The translations under genes were made by a program, and so were the position numbers. This document shows positions 52,660-63,560 of a stretch of DNA of 64,000 nt, piece by piece (position 1 is the stretch's first letter; every line of letters starts with the position of its first letter). The DNA is taken from positions 22,922,501-22,986,500 of the forward strand of contig NC_068970.1 of assembly GCF_016808095.1 (NCBI RefSeq). The letters run 5' to 3'. The notes beneath the pieces were generated by a model. That model saw nothing but the letters and a program-made list of their open reading frames with translations. It searched no databases and was not told the origin of the DNA. This stretch comes from Vigna angularis. Its lineage: Eukaryota > Streptophyta > Magnoliopsida > Fabales > Fabaceae.

Positions 52660-52870
52660 CGTTTCACGGAGAGGACTCTGAACTCCTTCAAAACGAAGTC
52701 ATTTCGCATGCCCCAGATCCTGATGATACCGGAGGCATCGACGGAGGCGACCCACTCGCCGTTGGGGGAGAAACGCGCGATGGTGGCCGAGGCAGAGGCG
52801 ACCCACAAATCTGGCATTGGTGTAGACGATGGAGTTGAACTTGGCATCGTTGGAGACGAGGCTCATGATG
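52660..52870 (-). pseudogene. captured fragment of actin-interacting protein 1 (AIP1, WD40)
   Basis: On the minus strand one frame reads [12 protein letters not shown] and, after a frame change, [20 protein letters not shown] followed by [20 protein letters not shown]. This follows the start of plant AIP1, which has a SIVYTNGR block and then [26 protein letters not shown] and FVLKKEFRVLSG. AIP1 is a WD40 protein that promotes actin depolymerisation with cofilin. The stretch between the two blocks is shortened, so the fragment is rearranged and non-functional. It lies wholly within the CACTA element. Confidence 0.82.
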
Positions 52871-53023
52871 TCACAACCGACCAAGCTCTGTTTCAATTGA
52901 TGCAATGTAGGGTTCAAAGCGGCGCGAGGCTCGTGCATCTGATTCGATTGTTGCAGGTACCATTGCGAGGAGACGAACTCGCAAGGTTGAACAGCGACCA
53001 ATTGGGATTTTTTGATTTAGGGT

Positions 53024-53420
53024 TCAATGGCACGATTCTGGTGGCACGATTTTAGTGGCGCGTTGATGGCGGGCAGTGAGGGTTTTGGTGGAGAGGCCGT
53101 GGGCGAGGCGGGAGAGGACCAGGGCGATGTGTGGCTTGAGCTTGTCCACAACGTTTTTGAAGACGAGGTAGAAGAGGCCGTAGAGGGAGGCGGTGGTGTT
53201 GGGGTTGGGAAAGGAGAAGGAGGGGCGCGGTGAAGAAAATAAGGGGGGCGGTGGAGGAGGAGACAGAGGCGATGGTGAAGAAAAGGAGGGGGGCATGGAG
53301 GAGGAGTGGAGGAGGGACGAGGGGTTGGCAGTGGTTGATGAGAGTGAGTCGGAGAGGAGGGAGGTGGTTGGATCGAGAGAAAATGTGGAGGTGAAAAGCT
53401 AATATCATATTTACCCTCTC
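53024..53420 (-). pseudogene. second coding-like fragment in the CACTA element
   Basis: A GC-rich, proline-rich minus-strand region is open in three frames. One frame contains a protein-like segment YGLFYLVFKNVVDKLKPHIA followed by LVLSRLAHGLSTKT, at about 53065-53165. I cannot name the donor gene. The proline-rich remainder is low-complexity. It is most likely captured host sequence. Confidence 0.5.
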
Positions 53421-54367
53421 TCACCTCCTCTACTGCCTCGGTTGGTCAGATAACTGAGGTATGACCTTTATATCAGAAAAGTTGTCAGGTGAAAAGTCCT
53501 TTTTGTAAGTGGAATAAGAGTTTTCTGACTCGGTTGTTTTCAAAACCGAGGCAGTATCCCCCTTTAGGCATCGGTTCCCGGACAACCGAGGCATATACTT
53601 TCGTTAAAACTACGATAATGCCACCGCGCTTTTATACGCTTCGGTTGCAGTAAAATCGAGACGTATATAGCACGTTAAAAAACCTATTTTTTACTAGTGA
53701 TTGTCTAAGAAAACTAATTATGATAATTGAAGTTTATAGATGAAGGCTCTTTTAAGATCCTTAATACATATGGGATATGACGGAGAATGGATACTAAGAA
53801 TCCACAGAGGATCAAGAGTAGACGGTGGTCCAGATTGTTGCGTTGAAAAAGACACGAGTAAAAGACAAATTGACTTTATACCTATCGTATATAGAAGTGG
53901 ATGAAGCAATCTTTGAGAAGATAGCAAAAACTACATCTTCAAAAGAAGCGTGAGAGATTCTAGAGAAGTCATATAGAAGGACAACTTTGTTAAATGTGTG
54001 GCTTCAAACTCTTAGAGAGGAGTTTGAAAATTTTAAGATGGAGAACAAGGAAAGGGTTACCAAGTATATAACTCAGATAGAAAAGGTGGTCAACCAACTC
54101 GATAAGAATGGAGAACCAATGTCAGCCAGTCAGGTTGTGGAGAAAATTTCGAGATCATTAACAGATAATTTTGAAAATATATTTTGTGTCATTGAGGAGT
54201 CAAAGGACCTGTTAGCACTCTCCGTTGAAGAGTTTGTTGGGTCGCTTCAAGAATACGAACAACGGAGAAGGAAGAATTATCAACCACTTGATCAAGCACT
54301 AAAAATACAACTTGACGTGAACGAAGGAATTAATCGAGGCCAAAAGGTTGGGCCTAAACAAAGTTAA

Positions 54368-55181
54368 GATGTTGGGGTCAAACGAATGGGTGACATCTTC
54401 CACTATACCGTTCATCTGGTTCCTTGTGGTTACAATGGGAGTGTTGAGAGACGCTTGCTTGATCCCATGGTAGACGCCAAAATGTTTTAGAAGGTCCTTG
54501 GTCAGACTTGTGGTTGTCGCAGACTGGACACTACGCGGGTTTTGAGTCGTCAACGGCTAGGTTTCCAGTGTCTTTCCAACATTGTCCACAGTCCACTCGG
54601 ATGGTACCTGAGACCTTTAAATATAGTAGTTGTGATTGATATTTACCTTTTTGTCGACCTAATCACAACTCAATCATATTTTAATCTACATTAAGAAGTT
54701 GATTTGTTATTATCATTATTAATTTGATTATGTTGTGACCAATCGGTTATGCTCTAACCATGCTGTGATTGGTCAATCATGTTGTAGTCGGTCGGTCTAG
54801 AGTGGATAGCCAAAGGAACTCTGTCCGAGAGATGTAGTCTTGAAGAGCTTGGTGTTGAAGAGCTCGATTTGGAAGAGTTAGATCTTAAAACTCAATTAGA
54901 GGAAGTCAGCCTTAAGGACCTCAACCTGTAAAAGCTCAACTTGGAGGAGCTAGTCCAGACTAAATTGGCATGGAAGAATTCAACCCGTAGAAATTCGACT
55001 TGAAAGAATTAAACCAAAGGAACTCGGCCTCAAGAAATTCAACTGAAAGAACTCGACTAAAGGAATTCGGCTAAACCGACATATGATGCAGTTAGTAATC
55101 TTATTAATTATATTAACAATTTAGTTTTGCATAAAAATTCATTTGGTGCGGATAAGTAGATGTCGACGATTAGAAAAATAA
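54368..55181. repeat. unclassified repeat with degenerate short tandem motif
   Basis: Follows the broken gag. It starts TGTTGGGGTCAAACG (54371), which could be another LTR start. From 54836 to 55078 it carries about a dozen degenerate 15-18-bp copies of GAAGAACTCGACCT. The class is not shown. Confidence 0.5.
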
Positions 55182-55563
55182 AGGTTTAAACCCCCATTTA
55201 GTCCTCGTATTTGTGTGTCAATCTCAAGTGGGTCATCGTTTTTTTTTCAATCTCAATCAGTTCCATAAACTTGTAAAAATGAGCCAATTAAGCCATCACC
55301 GTTAAGTTTTCACTAACAGCGTCTAATTGTGATGACGTGTTTATGATGACGTCCATTGTTTCATTACGTGGAGTTTTTATTTAAATAAAAGAAATTAAAA
55401 AAAGAATTAGGGATTTGGAGACCACCGCGCCGTTTTTCCTTTGGGTTGCCACCGTCATTGTTGTAGCACGTCCGCGGTGCCATCAACCACACTGGACACG
55501 GCGGTTCAACCCTTTCACGCACGACAGAGGTTTCGTCGGTCCCCGTCGTTGCACCCTCCACCA

Positions 55564-55854
55564 TCACGAACAAGGCCCGTAGCCCTTGATGGGATGGATG
55601 AGTTGAGAGTAAGTTACGAGGGCAGCACCGTTGACGATGATTTGGTGGATGGATGAGTTGATGTGGGTGGAAACCATAGCAATTTGATTGGTGGTGAGAG
55701 GAGTGCTGGTGTTGATGGATTGAGATAGGAATTGCTGCAGAGAATCAATTCTGGCCCGAACCTGGGAGAGGTTCTGAAGCGGAAGTTGAGGGGTTACATT
55801 CGGATCCTGGGTGTTAAAATTTAGGGTCGGATCTGCGTTTTGGAACAGACACAA
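55564..55854 (-). pseudogene. captured coding fragment, possibly STOP1-like
   Basis: The minus-strand frame reads LSQVRARIDSLQQFLSQSIN and IAMVSTHINSSIHQIIVNGA, clearly protein-like and more GC-rich than the flanks. The pattern reminds me of the N-terminal region of legume C2H2 zinc-finger proteins of the STOP1 type, but I cannot confirm this from memory. No zinc fingers are present here. The frame is bounded by the MULE and the hAT insertion. Confidence 0.5.
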
Positions 55855-55922
55855 GAGTCACAAAATAACCATCTAATCAGTATCTTACACAGAAACAGTT
55901 TTTGTATGCTAATGGTTCTAAA

Positions 55923-56848
55923 TAGTGCCGTCAAAATGGGTTGAAACCCGTGAGCCAACCTGGCTCACCACGGGTTTGAGCCGAATTGGGTTGGAAAAAA
56001 ATGTAAAATTTTTTATGCAAGCCAATTTTGACCCGGCTCACTAAGAACCCGGCTCACACGGGTTGAACCCGTGGTGGGTCGGGTTGGCTCACCAACCCAC
56101 CTATTTTTTTAATTAAATTAAATTAATTAAATTAATTATTCAAATCCTATTTTTTTATTGAAATCAAATTAATTAAATTAATTATTCAAAATACACAACC
56201 TTTAGTTAGCAATAGAGCATTTCGCGTTGCTGTCTTTCCAAAAGTTCCCCTTCGCAAATAAAACCCTAAGATTATAGATTGGATAATATTATAGATGGAG
56301 ATAAAGAAGATGTTTCAAGAGAGCATAATACTGTGGATTTATCCATTCAGGACTCCAATTTAATAGATGGATAATATTATAGATTGGATAATTCGGGAAT
56401 ATATCATTTGTTTTTTCTTTTTTTTAGACCTATCTACAAGCATGACAATTTTATCTTGTGCTATATATTTTTGTTAACGTCTATATGTAGTTTCTTGTAT
56501 GTCTCACTAAATTAAATTGGCAAAATTTTACGCTTGATAGCTTAGAATATATATAACAATATATTTCTTTTGTTTCATTTTCTTTTATATCAATTGGTTC
56601 AATTATTACTGTTTCAATTTGATCAATCAAAGTAACATGTTATAAGAATCTGAGAAGAAGGTGAAAAAAAAGTTAATTAAGTGAGCCAATGAGCCAACCC
56701 GTTTAACCCACCAACCCGTGGTGGGTCGGGTCGGGTTCGAATTTTTTTGACTCGCTAATAAATGAGCCGGGTTGGATTGACTCACTAAGTGGTCAACCCG
56801 TGGTGGGTCAGGTCGGGTCGGGCCGGATTACCCGTTTTGACAACTCTA
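55923..56848. mobile_element. hAT-type non-autonomous element, 926 bp, nested in the MULE
   Basis: Termini TAGTGCCGTCAAAATGGG and CCCGTTTTGACAACTCTA are inverted. A perfect 8-bp target duplication GTTCTAAA flanks it (55915-55922, 56849-56856), diagnostic for hAT. Subterminal arms repeat CCCGTGGTGGGTCGGGT and GTGAGCCAACC. Same family as 23282-23944. No transposase frame. Confidence 0.95.
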
Positions 56849-56856
56849 GTTCTAAA

Positions 56857-57446
56857 TCACACCCAACAACATTGATTTAAAGTTTTTTGCAGACTGGGAT
56901 CACATCGGTTATATTTCATAGCAACATACCTTAGAGCTTCATTAGGGTATTTACAAGGTAGGCATGGTTATCACTTTTTGCTTGTTTTATCAAAGGTGTT
57001 TGATGATATGTCTCAAAGACTTTTAGATCTTGTTTTCCGATGTTAGATCTTAAGGGAAATAAGCCATGAAATTTTAATGACTTAGATGTTTCTTGGTTGC
57101 CTTTAGTGATTCATTATGTTGGTATTTTTTTATATTTTATATTAACTGATGTTTATGAAATTTATGTGGATGTTTGATTTTCTAGCAAAATGTGCACTCT
57201 TTATGGTATTTTTTCCCCTTGTGATTAATGGTCGGGGTACTGCATATAATATACACTTTGTCTATCCTCAGATGAGTATTTTGAAGTATCTGGAGACGTC
57301 CAGGCATAAGGTTTTTGCTGCAAGAAAGTTTCTTTTTATAAATTAATCTTTTTTTTTTGTAAGAGTTGGTTTATTTGATTTGATTTTGCGAACAAGTGTT
57401 TAATTGCTTAGGTTGATTTTGATCTAAACAGTGAATTATGAGTTTT
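56857..57446 (+). other. MULE interior of unknown origin
   Basis: Lies between the hAT element and the recognisable gene fragments. A possible exon follows the acceptor-like TTTTCTAG at about 57177-57184 and stays open to 57346, reading CALFMVFFPLVINGRG and YNIHFVYPQMSILKYLE. I do not recognise it. Confidence 0.35.
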
Positions 57447-57570
57447 TCACAGTTTGAAGAGGATGAAAGTTTGATGGTTGTACACTATCATCTCATCCCA
57501 CCCATTCAACACTATTTCTTCTTGTCCATACAAAAATGTGAACTCTTTCTCTCTTCGTTGAAGTCGTAGG

Positions 57571-57741
57571 ATGTCCACCTCTATGCCCGTTTCCATGGCC
57601 ACCACACTGTCACTTCCCAAACTGAAACCACCCACTCTCTCCCCTTCCCTCTTCCGTCGCACGTTTCTCCCCAACTCAACTCTCAACACCCTCTCTGTTC
57701 GTACCATTTCCTCCATTACTTTCCCACTCCCTCCCATGTAG
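57571..57741 (+). pseudogene. transit-peptide-like N-terminal fragment
   Basis: An ATG-started plus-strand frame of 56 codons reads MATTLSLPKLKPPTLSPSLF, then RRTFLPNS and SVRTISS. Rich in Ser, Thr and Arg and lacking acidic residues, it resembles a plastid or mitochondrial transit peptide. It ends at TAG at 57739-57741, so only the leader of a gene was captured. The opposite strand is also open. Confidence 0.5.
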
Positions 57742-57842
57742 TTCACTTTCCTCATCACTGAAAACAAAGGTTCCAGATTTTTCACTGTCGATTCCTCCCC
57801 ACCGACGAAAATCGCTAGGATTCCATTCTTTGCAAATCCCAA
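57725..57842 (-). pseudogene. captured fragment of a 3-hydroxyisobutyrate dehydrogenase-like gene
   Basis: The minus-strand frame reads AKNGILAIFVGGEESTVKNL then EPLFSVMRKVNYMGGSGK. It follows the AKNGTLAIFAGGxESxVxxLxPLFxxMGKVxYMGGxGKG block of plant 3-hydroxyisobutyrate dehydrogenase-like proteins (NADP-binding beta-hydroxyacid dehydrogenases). Sequence identity ends after GSGK, where GQFAKLxNQ would be expected, and an unrelated frame continues to 57447. It lies next to the right inverted repeat of the MULE. Confidence 0.8.
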
Positions 57843-58093
57843 ATACTAATTAAATAATATAACATAAAGACCACGTCATATAACACCTATACAAAACATA
57901 ATAATAAGTTAAATCACAATTTCCACGTAATATAACATGTAAGCAAAGTTAGACGGCGTCAGTAATAATTTAACGGTGAGGGTTTAATTGACTTATTTTT
58001 ACAAGTTTATGGACCTGATTGAGACCGAAAAAAAAACGATGACTCATTTAAGATTGACATACAAATATGATGATCAAACGAGGGTTTAAACCC

Positions 58094-60880
58094 AAAAATA
58101 AACTATGATGAGTGAACGTAAATTTGGCTTGCACGAGAAGTTTTCTATTTATCCACGCGTTTTGAAAAGACTTCAGAAGCTTGTGACTTATCTTTTTCTT
58201 ACGTCAATCCTTTTAACATGGGTCGAAAGCCTTTTCACTCATCACATATTTTTGTTATACTTTGCTTAGTACGTAAACATTAACTTTTTCAACGTTTCTT
58301 CGCCAAATTAAATATACAAAGGTTAGTCTACTATATTATAAAAGAAATGTAGGTACTTGTATGATAAATATGTTAAGTTATATATAGGTTAATAAGATTT
58401 ATTCAGGTTTGCTAATTTAAAGTGATTAAGAAATATTTTGAAATATATTTACTGGTATAAATATTTATATATTGTTATGTGATTAAATCTCAATAGTTTA
58501 ATTATATGATAATATTTCTTAAGTATTTATAGTATGTTTGGTAAATCAGGTAAAATATCATATTATCATTGTTATTTTATTAATTATTATACATGGTAAG
58601 TTATTAAATTTGTTGATATTAATCACTAAATATCGAAAAGTCTTTTCTAGATATATCTTTATCTATGTTCTAGCTATCATGAATATATATAAAAGTTGTT
58701 TAATCCATTTAGATCTTGTCACCTATTCAAAAAGCTAAGAATAATATAATAAGAACAAAAACTATAAACAAAAATTAAATAATTTAGTTATATATTAAAA
58801 ATATCGTAAAAGTATATATTATCATTTAAGATATAAATTTTGTTATAAAAATATTAAAAATATCTGCTTTTTGGAAAACATTACTTTAATACGAAAACAA
58901 ATAAATAGTGTTCTTAAGAAAATAATTAAAGTATCTCTAAACAAATAATTCAAAAGGTGAAACATTTGAGCAAATTTTCTGAAATTGAAGTCAATGAGAT
59001 ATCAATGAATAATGTATATAAAAAAAAGCAGTATGAGTAATGATATTATACACTTTCTGAATTATCTTTTAGTAAATAGGGGTGAAAACACATGCCTTAT
59101 ATATATATTTTTGTTTATTATAATAAAATTATTATTATTATTATTGTAATTATGAAATTAAATATAAATATTTTTATAACTTTTTTTATAAATAGTTTTT
59201 ATTTATTCAATAGAAAGTTTTATAATAAAAAATGATTAAGTTTAAGAAAAAGTTAAATTAAAAAAACAGTTAAATTTAAAGAAATAATAAAATTGATAAA
59301 ATAATTATTTTAATTTAAAAAGCTTTTATCTGAAAGATAGATTTGGAAAATAAATATGGATACCAAAAGAAAATTCTCGTTATATTTTTATAAATAAAAG
59401 AAGATATATAGATACAGATATTATTATATAAACTTTTGAGCAATCATATATAAAAAAAAATTAGGGTATATTAAATTGGTATAAATTATACATTATGAAA
59501 TAATAAATAATTTGTTATTTATAATTTTCTTATTATTATATAATTAATAAGATTATAAAGAAGCTTTCATTAATAATAAATATTCTCTGGACGGACAATT
59601 TGATTGGTTCTTTCTTTTTCATAATCAAGAGTTTTATTTTTTTTAATTAGTACAAACATTACTAAGAATGTAAAACCTAAATTAATGTGACATATTTAAT
59701 ATAATATTGTTATACAGTAAAAAACCTGGTTTATTTCTGAGTCTTGGAAGCCATGGATCATATCTTTTGTCAAGTATCACTTTCCTACCTCTCAATTTAC
59801 CTCTTTGAATCATTTAATTTGGAGAATAATGTTGAGAACTTAAAAAAAGATTTTGAAGCCTAAAGTGGGAGACAGCGGCATAGGTTGAATGAGGGTTATT
59901 GGTTTCGACATTAAGTGGGAAAATCGTATAAAGCTTTCAAGCATGTTGAAAGAAGATAAGTGACCCACCCATCAAAGTGGGAAATTAAAGCCTATAGCTT
60001 TCACAAGATGCACTCTATAATAACCTAAGGTTTTACTAATTTATTTCATAAGGAACAAAACTTTTTTGTCTCTTTAGAACTAGAGAAGTATCAAAAAGCA
60101 ATGATACATGTCTCAATTTAGATGGTAACATATTAGGTGGATATATATTTTTTATTTTTTTCACTTGAGAACTTTTTAGTATTTGCTTTTATAAATTAGG
60201 GAATCCTATGTGTTTACTTTCAGAGTTTAATAGTGTACATTTTGTTATCATCAATTAAAAATCACCATTAGTGTATTTTTAAAATAGTTAATACAAAAAC
60301 AATAAACTCATCGTATGTAATTTGTTTTGTGATTGAATCTCATTGTTTATAATTATTTTTATTAGCCTACTCTATTTTCTCTTAAGTGGGAAATTAAGTT
60401 TAAAACTTAGTTTTACGAAAACTTACATTCTTTATCAGTTTAAGATGTTTTTACAAATTGAATGAAAATGTGGTTAGGTATTGACTTGTTTCCAATTTAT
60501 TTTTTATTTTAAGTAATTGACAATATGCTATTATTGGATTCTAAAAAACAATTAATGTAAATGTTATTGTTTGGTTATGATAATATATAACTTAAATACT
60601 TAAAAAATAGCTAAACGTAATAGTTTCTTTTTAGAAAGTGATGTTTGAATATTTTATTATTAAAATACAAAATTTATAAATAGAAAATTTAGTTAGTCAA
60701 ATTTCATTTTATAAAGAATATTATTTTTCTAAATTTATTTTTTTTTCATTTTTCTATATTTTCTCTAAGTTTTTAATCAACCTACTCTCTATTTGAAAAT
60801 AGTAATCCATCATAAAAGTTCTGACATAGAGTAAATAATTCAGTCATATTAGTCATATCATAATTTTTATCGGTTCATCA
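58094..60880. other. AT-rich intergenic DNA, nothing recognised
   Basis: No exon, bounded repeat or RNA gene seen. A less AT-rich patch at 59740-60030 (AAAGTGGGAGACAGCGGC) matches nothing I know. Confidence 0.5.
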
Positions 60881-61860
60881 TTTATTATCTTTTGAGTAAG
60901 TTTTAAAAGTTTTGGATGCATGTATGATAGAGGGGTTGCATGTGATTCAAAAGGATTTCAAATGAATATTTGTTTGTCTAAGAGTGTTATAGTATGTTTA
61001 AATCATTTATTTGAGTTTTATATGTAGAAGTATTACATCGTGTATGAGAGGAGGTTTTTAGATCTCTAACAAGACTTTCTAGTAGTATCTTAATTAAATG
61101 ATTTGGTAGTAAATGTAACATTGTCATTTTAATTTATTTGAGAAATTTATAGATATGTGAATGAATTTGTATAATTGAATTATGATTGAGATTTCCATTA
61201 ATATGATACATGTAATGTTGTATGTCTCTTCCAGTAATGATCATTTAAGATATACATTTTAAGAATCAATTGATTTTGTTTAAAGTCATTTTCGAACTAA
61301 ACACAACACTTTTAACATAAGAAAGGAATAAAATTGCTTAGATAGGTCAATTGATTGATATGATATATTTATTAAGTTCATGAAATTATGCAAACTTGTT
61401 GGACGAGCTATCCATTTGTTGATCGAAGTTCGATTTTTGAAAATTCAGAGAGCTTAGTTTGCTTTACTTACTAGGCGAGCCTTTGCAAAAAGCTCCTGAA
61501 TGATTGACTAGTTTGACAAATAAATCACTCGCTAAGAAAAAATCATCTAGAGATTTTTTGTATGCACTCTCAATACTTCTTCATTGGGCGAGTTAATTCC
61601 CTCTATGTGCAAAAACACTTAATTAAAATCTAAAGAGGATTAGTCGTTGAGCGAGCAAAGTGTTCATTAGACAAGTATACCTCCACAGATATCTAAGGGA
61701 GCGATGATGCTTAGTGTGCGATCTTGAGTTTTAAATCTCTAAACTGTCTCATTTGGTTATGTGCTCATTCAAGGATATTAGAAAACTTTGAATATAAAAA
61801 TAAATGTTATTTTTCAGATTCTGAAATAAAAAAATGTGAGTATATAATCGAGTCACGTTA
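60880..61860 (+). repeat. decayed copy of the long LTR family
   Basis: Contains CTTGTTGGACGAGC, ACTAGGCGAGCC, TTCATTGGGCGAG and CGTTGAGCGAGC at 61395-61665, the lineage words of the family, in the same orientation as the 24166 copy. No ends found. The next relic begins directly after it. Confidence 0.5.
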
Positions 61861-63560
61861 GGTGTTGAAATAGAAACAATAGGTTGTACAATAGACATAG
61901 GAAAGAACAAGAAGTATTTATGTTTATTAATAGGATCATTAGATAATGTAAAGTAGGATCATTAAATTGATTATTAATAGATGTAAAATGAGTATCAACA
62001 AAAAATATAGGTTGAATAATAGTATAAGGTGAAGATAAAAATTATCTATTAGATGTAGTAGTTGAATGTAAAAAAGGATTAGAAGATATAAAATAAGATA
62101 GTAGACTTTCATTGAAAATAACATGCTTAAAGATGTAAAGATGTGCAAAAGTTGAAAAATAGGGATAACCTTTATGTTTTGAACTATATACAAGAAATGA
62201 ACATATAGAAAATCTAAAATCAAATTTATGTTTGTTATATAGGTCTTAATAAAGGGTACCAAGCACAACCTGAAACTTTTAATAAGTGATTTTTAAGTTT
62301 CTTTTTAAGCAACATTTCATAAGGATTGTTATTATGAAGAACAAAGGTATGCAAAAAAAATTGATTATATTAACAGCAGTAAGAGTAAAAACTTCTCCCA
62401 AAACTTAAAAGGAAGAGAAGCACCAAGTAAGAAAATACTAGTGTCAACTATATGTCAGTGTTTTCTTTCAATTGAACCATTTTTTCCTATGTGTATGAGG
62501 ACACATTAAAGGATGTTAGCAACAAGAACTGAATTTAAATTGAAAAATTCTTTGCATTATTAGTTTGAATGCATTTTAATTTAAAACCAATTTGTTTTAC
62601 AAAAAAAAATATTAAAAGAATGAAAAATAGCATAAACTTGAGATTTGGAATGCAGCAAGTAAAACCAAGTATATAGTGAAAAAGCATCAAGACAAGCAAT
62701 GTAATCACTATTAGAAGCAACAATTGGAGAAGGTCTTCATATGTCAATGAATAAAAGTTCTAAATGTTAGAACTAGACAATAAAACACCTCATTAGATGA
62801 ATGACCTAATTAATAAAAAACATAGGTGCACCCAAGGTGGCTTAAATTGTGCTCTCTTGTTTTGAGAGTTCTTTTCTTTGTTCTAGTTCTTAATATTAGA
62901 GAGAAATTAAGAAGGAATCCTAAAGATATATATTATACCTGTGATATCTAAAATGTTATCCTTGTAATTCGTGAAGAAGTTGTAAACTGATATTTTGAAA
63001 ATTTGATATGAAACTTTCTTAAGTTATGTGTTTAAGAAAGAATTGGACAACTCATAAGTTTTTGTAAACCAGTATAAAATTATGTTTTATGCTTGATATG
63101 TTATTTGTTAAATATTTCAGTTTAACGTGTGAAAAAAGAGTTTAGACTGTGTCCATTCTCCCACCAAATTTGAGAAGTATTATTAGCAGAATGGACGCAA
63201 GAATGCTGAAAGAAACAGAGCACATACAAACCATCTTTAAATTTTCCTTGGAGAATTATCTCCTTCATTTCCTGATTTTTAGCATAACAATGGTTAGGAT
63301 AGAATTAAAAAAAGGCATTGTTATTATCTTGAGGAATTTTGCATACACTAATTAAATTTTTAGTAATGCTTGGAACATGTAAAAATTTATCAAGAGAAAA
63401 TCTTGCAGGATGTGGTAAAGAAAAAGTGACAAATCAATATGTTTAATTGAGAAACATGAGCCATTACCGATTTTCACCATGTCAGAGAAGGTCATGTACT
63501 GTGCAGGGTGTGCCAAGTAAGTTGGGTTCATTATCTTTAGAAACTAAAGAAAAATGTATT
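61860..63560 (-). pseudogene. decayed Copia element, protease to integrase
   Basis: Read on the minus strand with many stops and frameshifts. First (about 63510-63330) come VKIGNGSCFSIKHID and FLHVPSITKNLISVCK, the protease-to-pre-integrase region. Then (about 62790-62150) integrase: LFIDIWRPSPIVASNSDYIA, FSLYTWFYLLHSKSQVY, IKMHSN, GKNGSIERKH, HIVDTSIFLLGASLPFKFWE, then the post-integrase block VSGCAWYPLLRP and YSSKHKGYPYFS. Order and wording are those of Copia integrase. It cannot be functional. Reverse transcriptase is absent on its 3' side (below 61860). Confidence 0.8.

Larger units (their letters stand above)
52032..53699. mobile_element. CACTA element carrying host gene fragments, 1668 bp
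   Basis: Termini CACTAGTGCAGTAAGAGG and, inverted, CACTAGTAAAAAATAGG. Flanking triplets are ATA and ATT, so the 3-bp duplication has one mismatch. Both subterminal regions repeat CCTCGGTT/AACCGAGG words (52070-52200 and 53430-53680), as CACTA elements do. The GC-rich interior holds an AIP1 fragment and at least one other coding-like fragment. No transposase: it depends on an autonomous relative. Confidence 0.88.
51985..54367 (+). pseudogene. gag of the second Copia element, split by a CACTA insertion
   Basis: A gag start (MSEMTKLVNSMFLLQ at 51985-52029) is interrupted at 52031 by the CACTA element and resumes at 53700 in the NNYxNWSLQMKALL-type region. After frameshifts an open stretch of 126 codons (53987-54367) reads LQTLREEFENFKMENKERV, ASQVVEKISRSL and VIEESKDL, the UBN2-type gag signature. 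No protease, integrase or reverse transcriptase follows, so the element is also truncated at its 3' side. Confidence 0.85.
55182..58093. mobile_element. Pack-MULE with long inverted repeats, 2.9 kb
   Basis: Ends (A/G)GGTTTAAACCC and GGGTTTAAACCC head inverted repeats of about 150 bp or more. Shared blocks include TTTGTNTGTCAATCT, GTCATCGTTTTTTTTTC, TCTCAATCAG and CCATAAACTTGTAAAAAT. An 8-9-bp duplication AAAAATAA(A) flanks it (about 55173-55181, 58094-58102). No transposase. The interior holds several host-gene-like fragments and is split by a complete hAT element (55923-56848). Confidence 0.88.

Noticed and set aside
53193..53402. Gly/Glu-rich plus-strand frame
   Set aside because: Complement of the proline-rich captured sequence; low complexity.
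57447..57842. 131-codon minus-strand frame as one gene
   Set aside because: Only the first 39 or so codons match a known protein; the rest is the complement of a transit-peptide-like fragment, so the frame is chimeric and not a gene.
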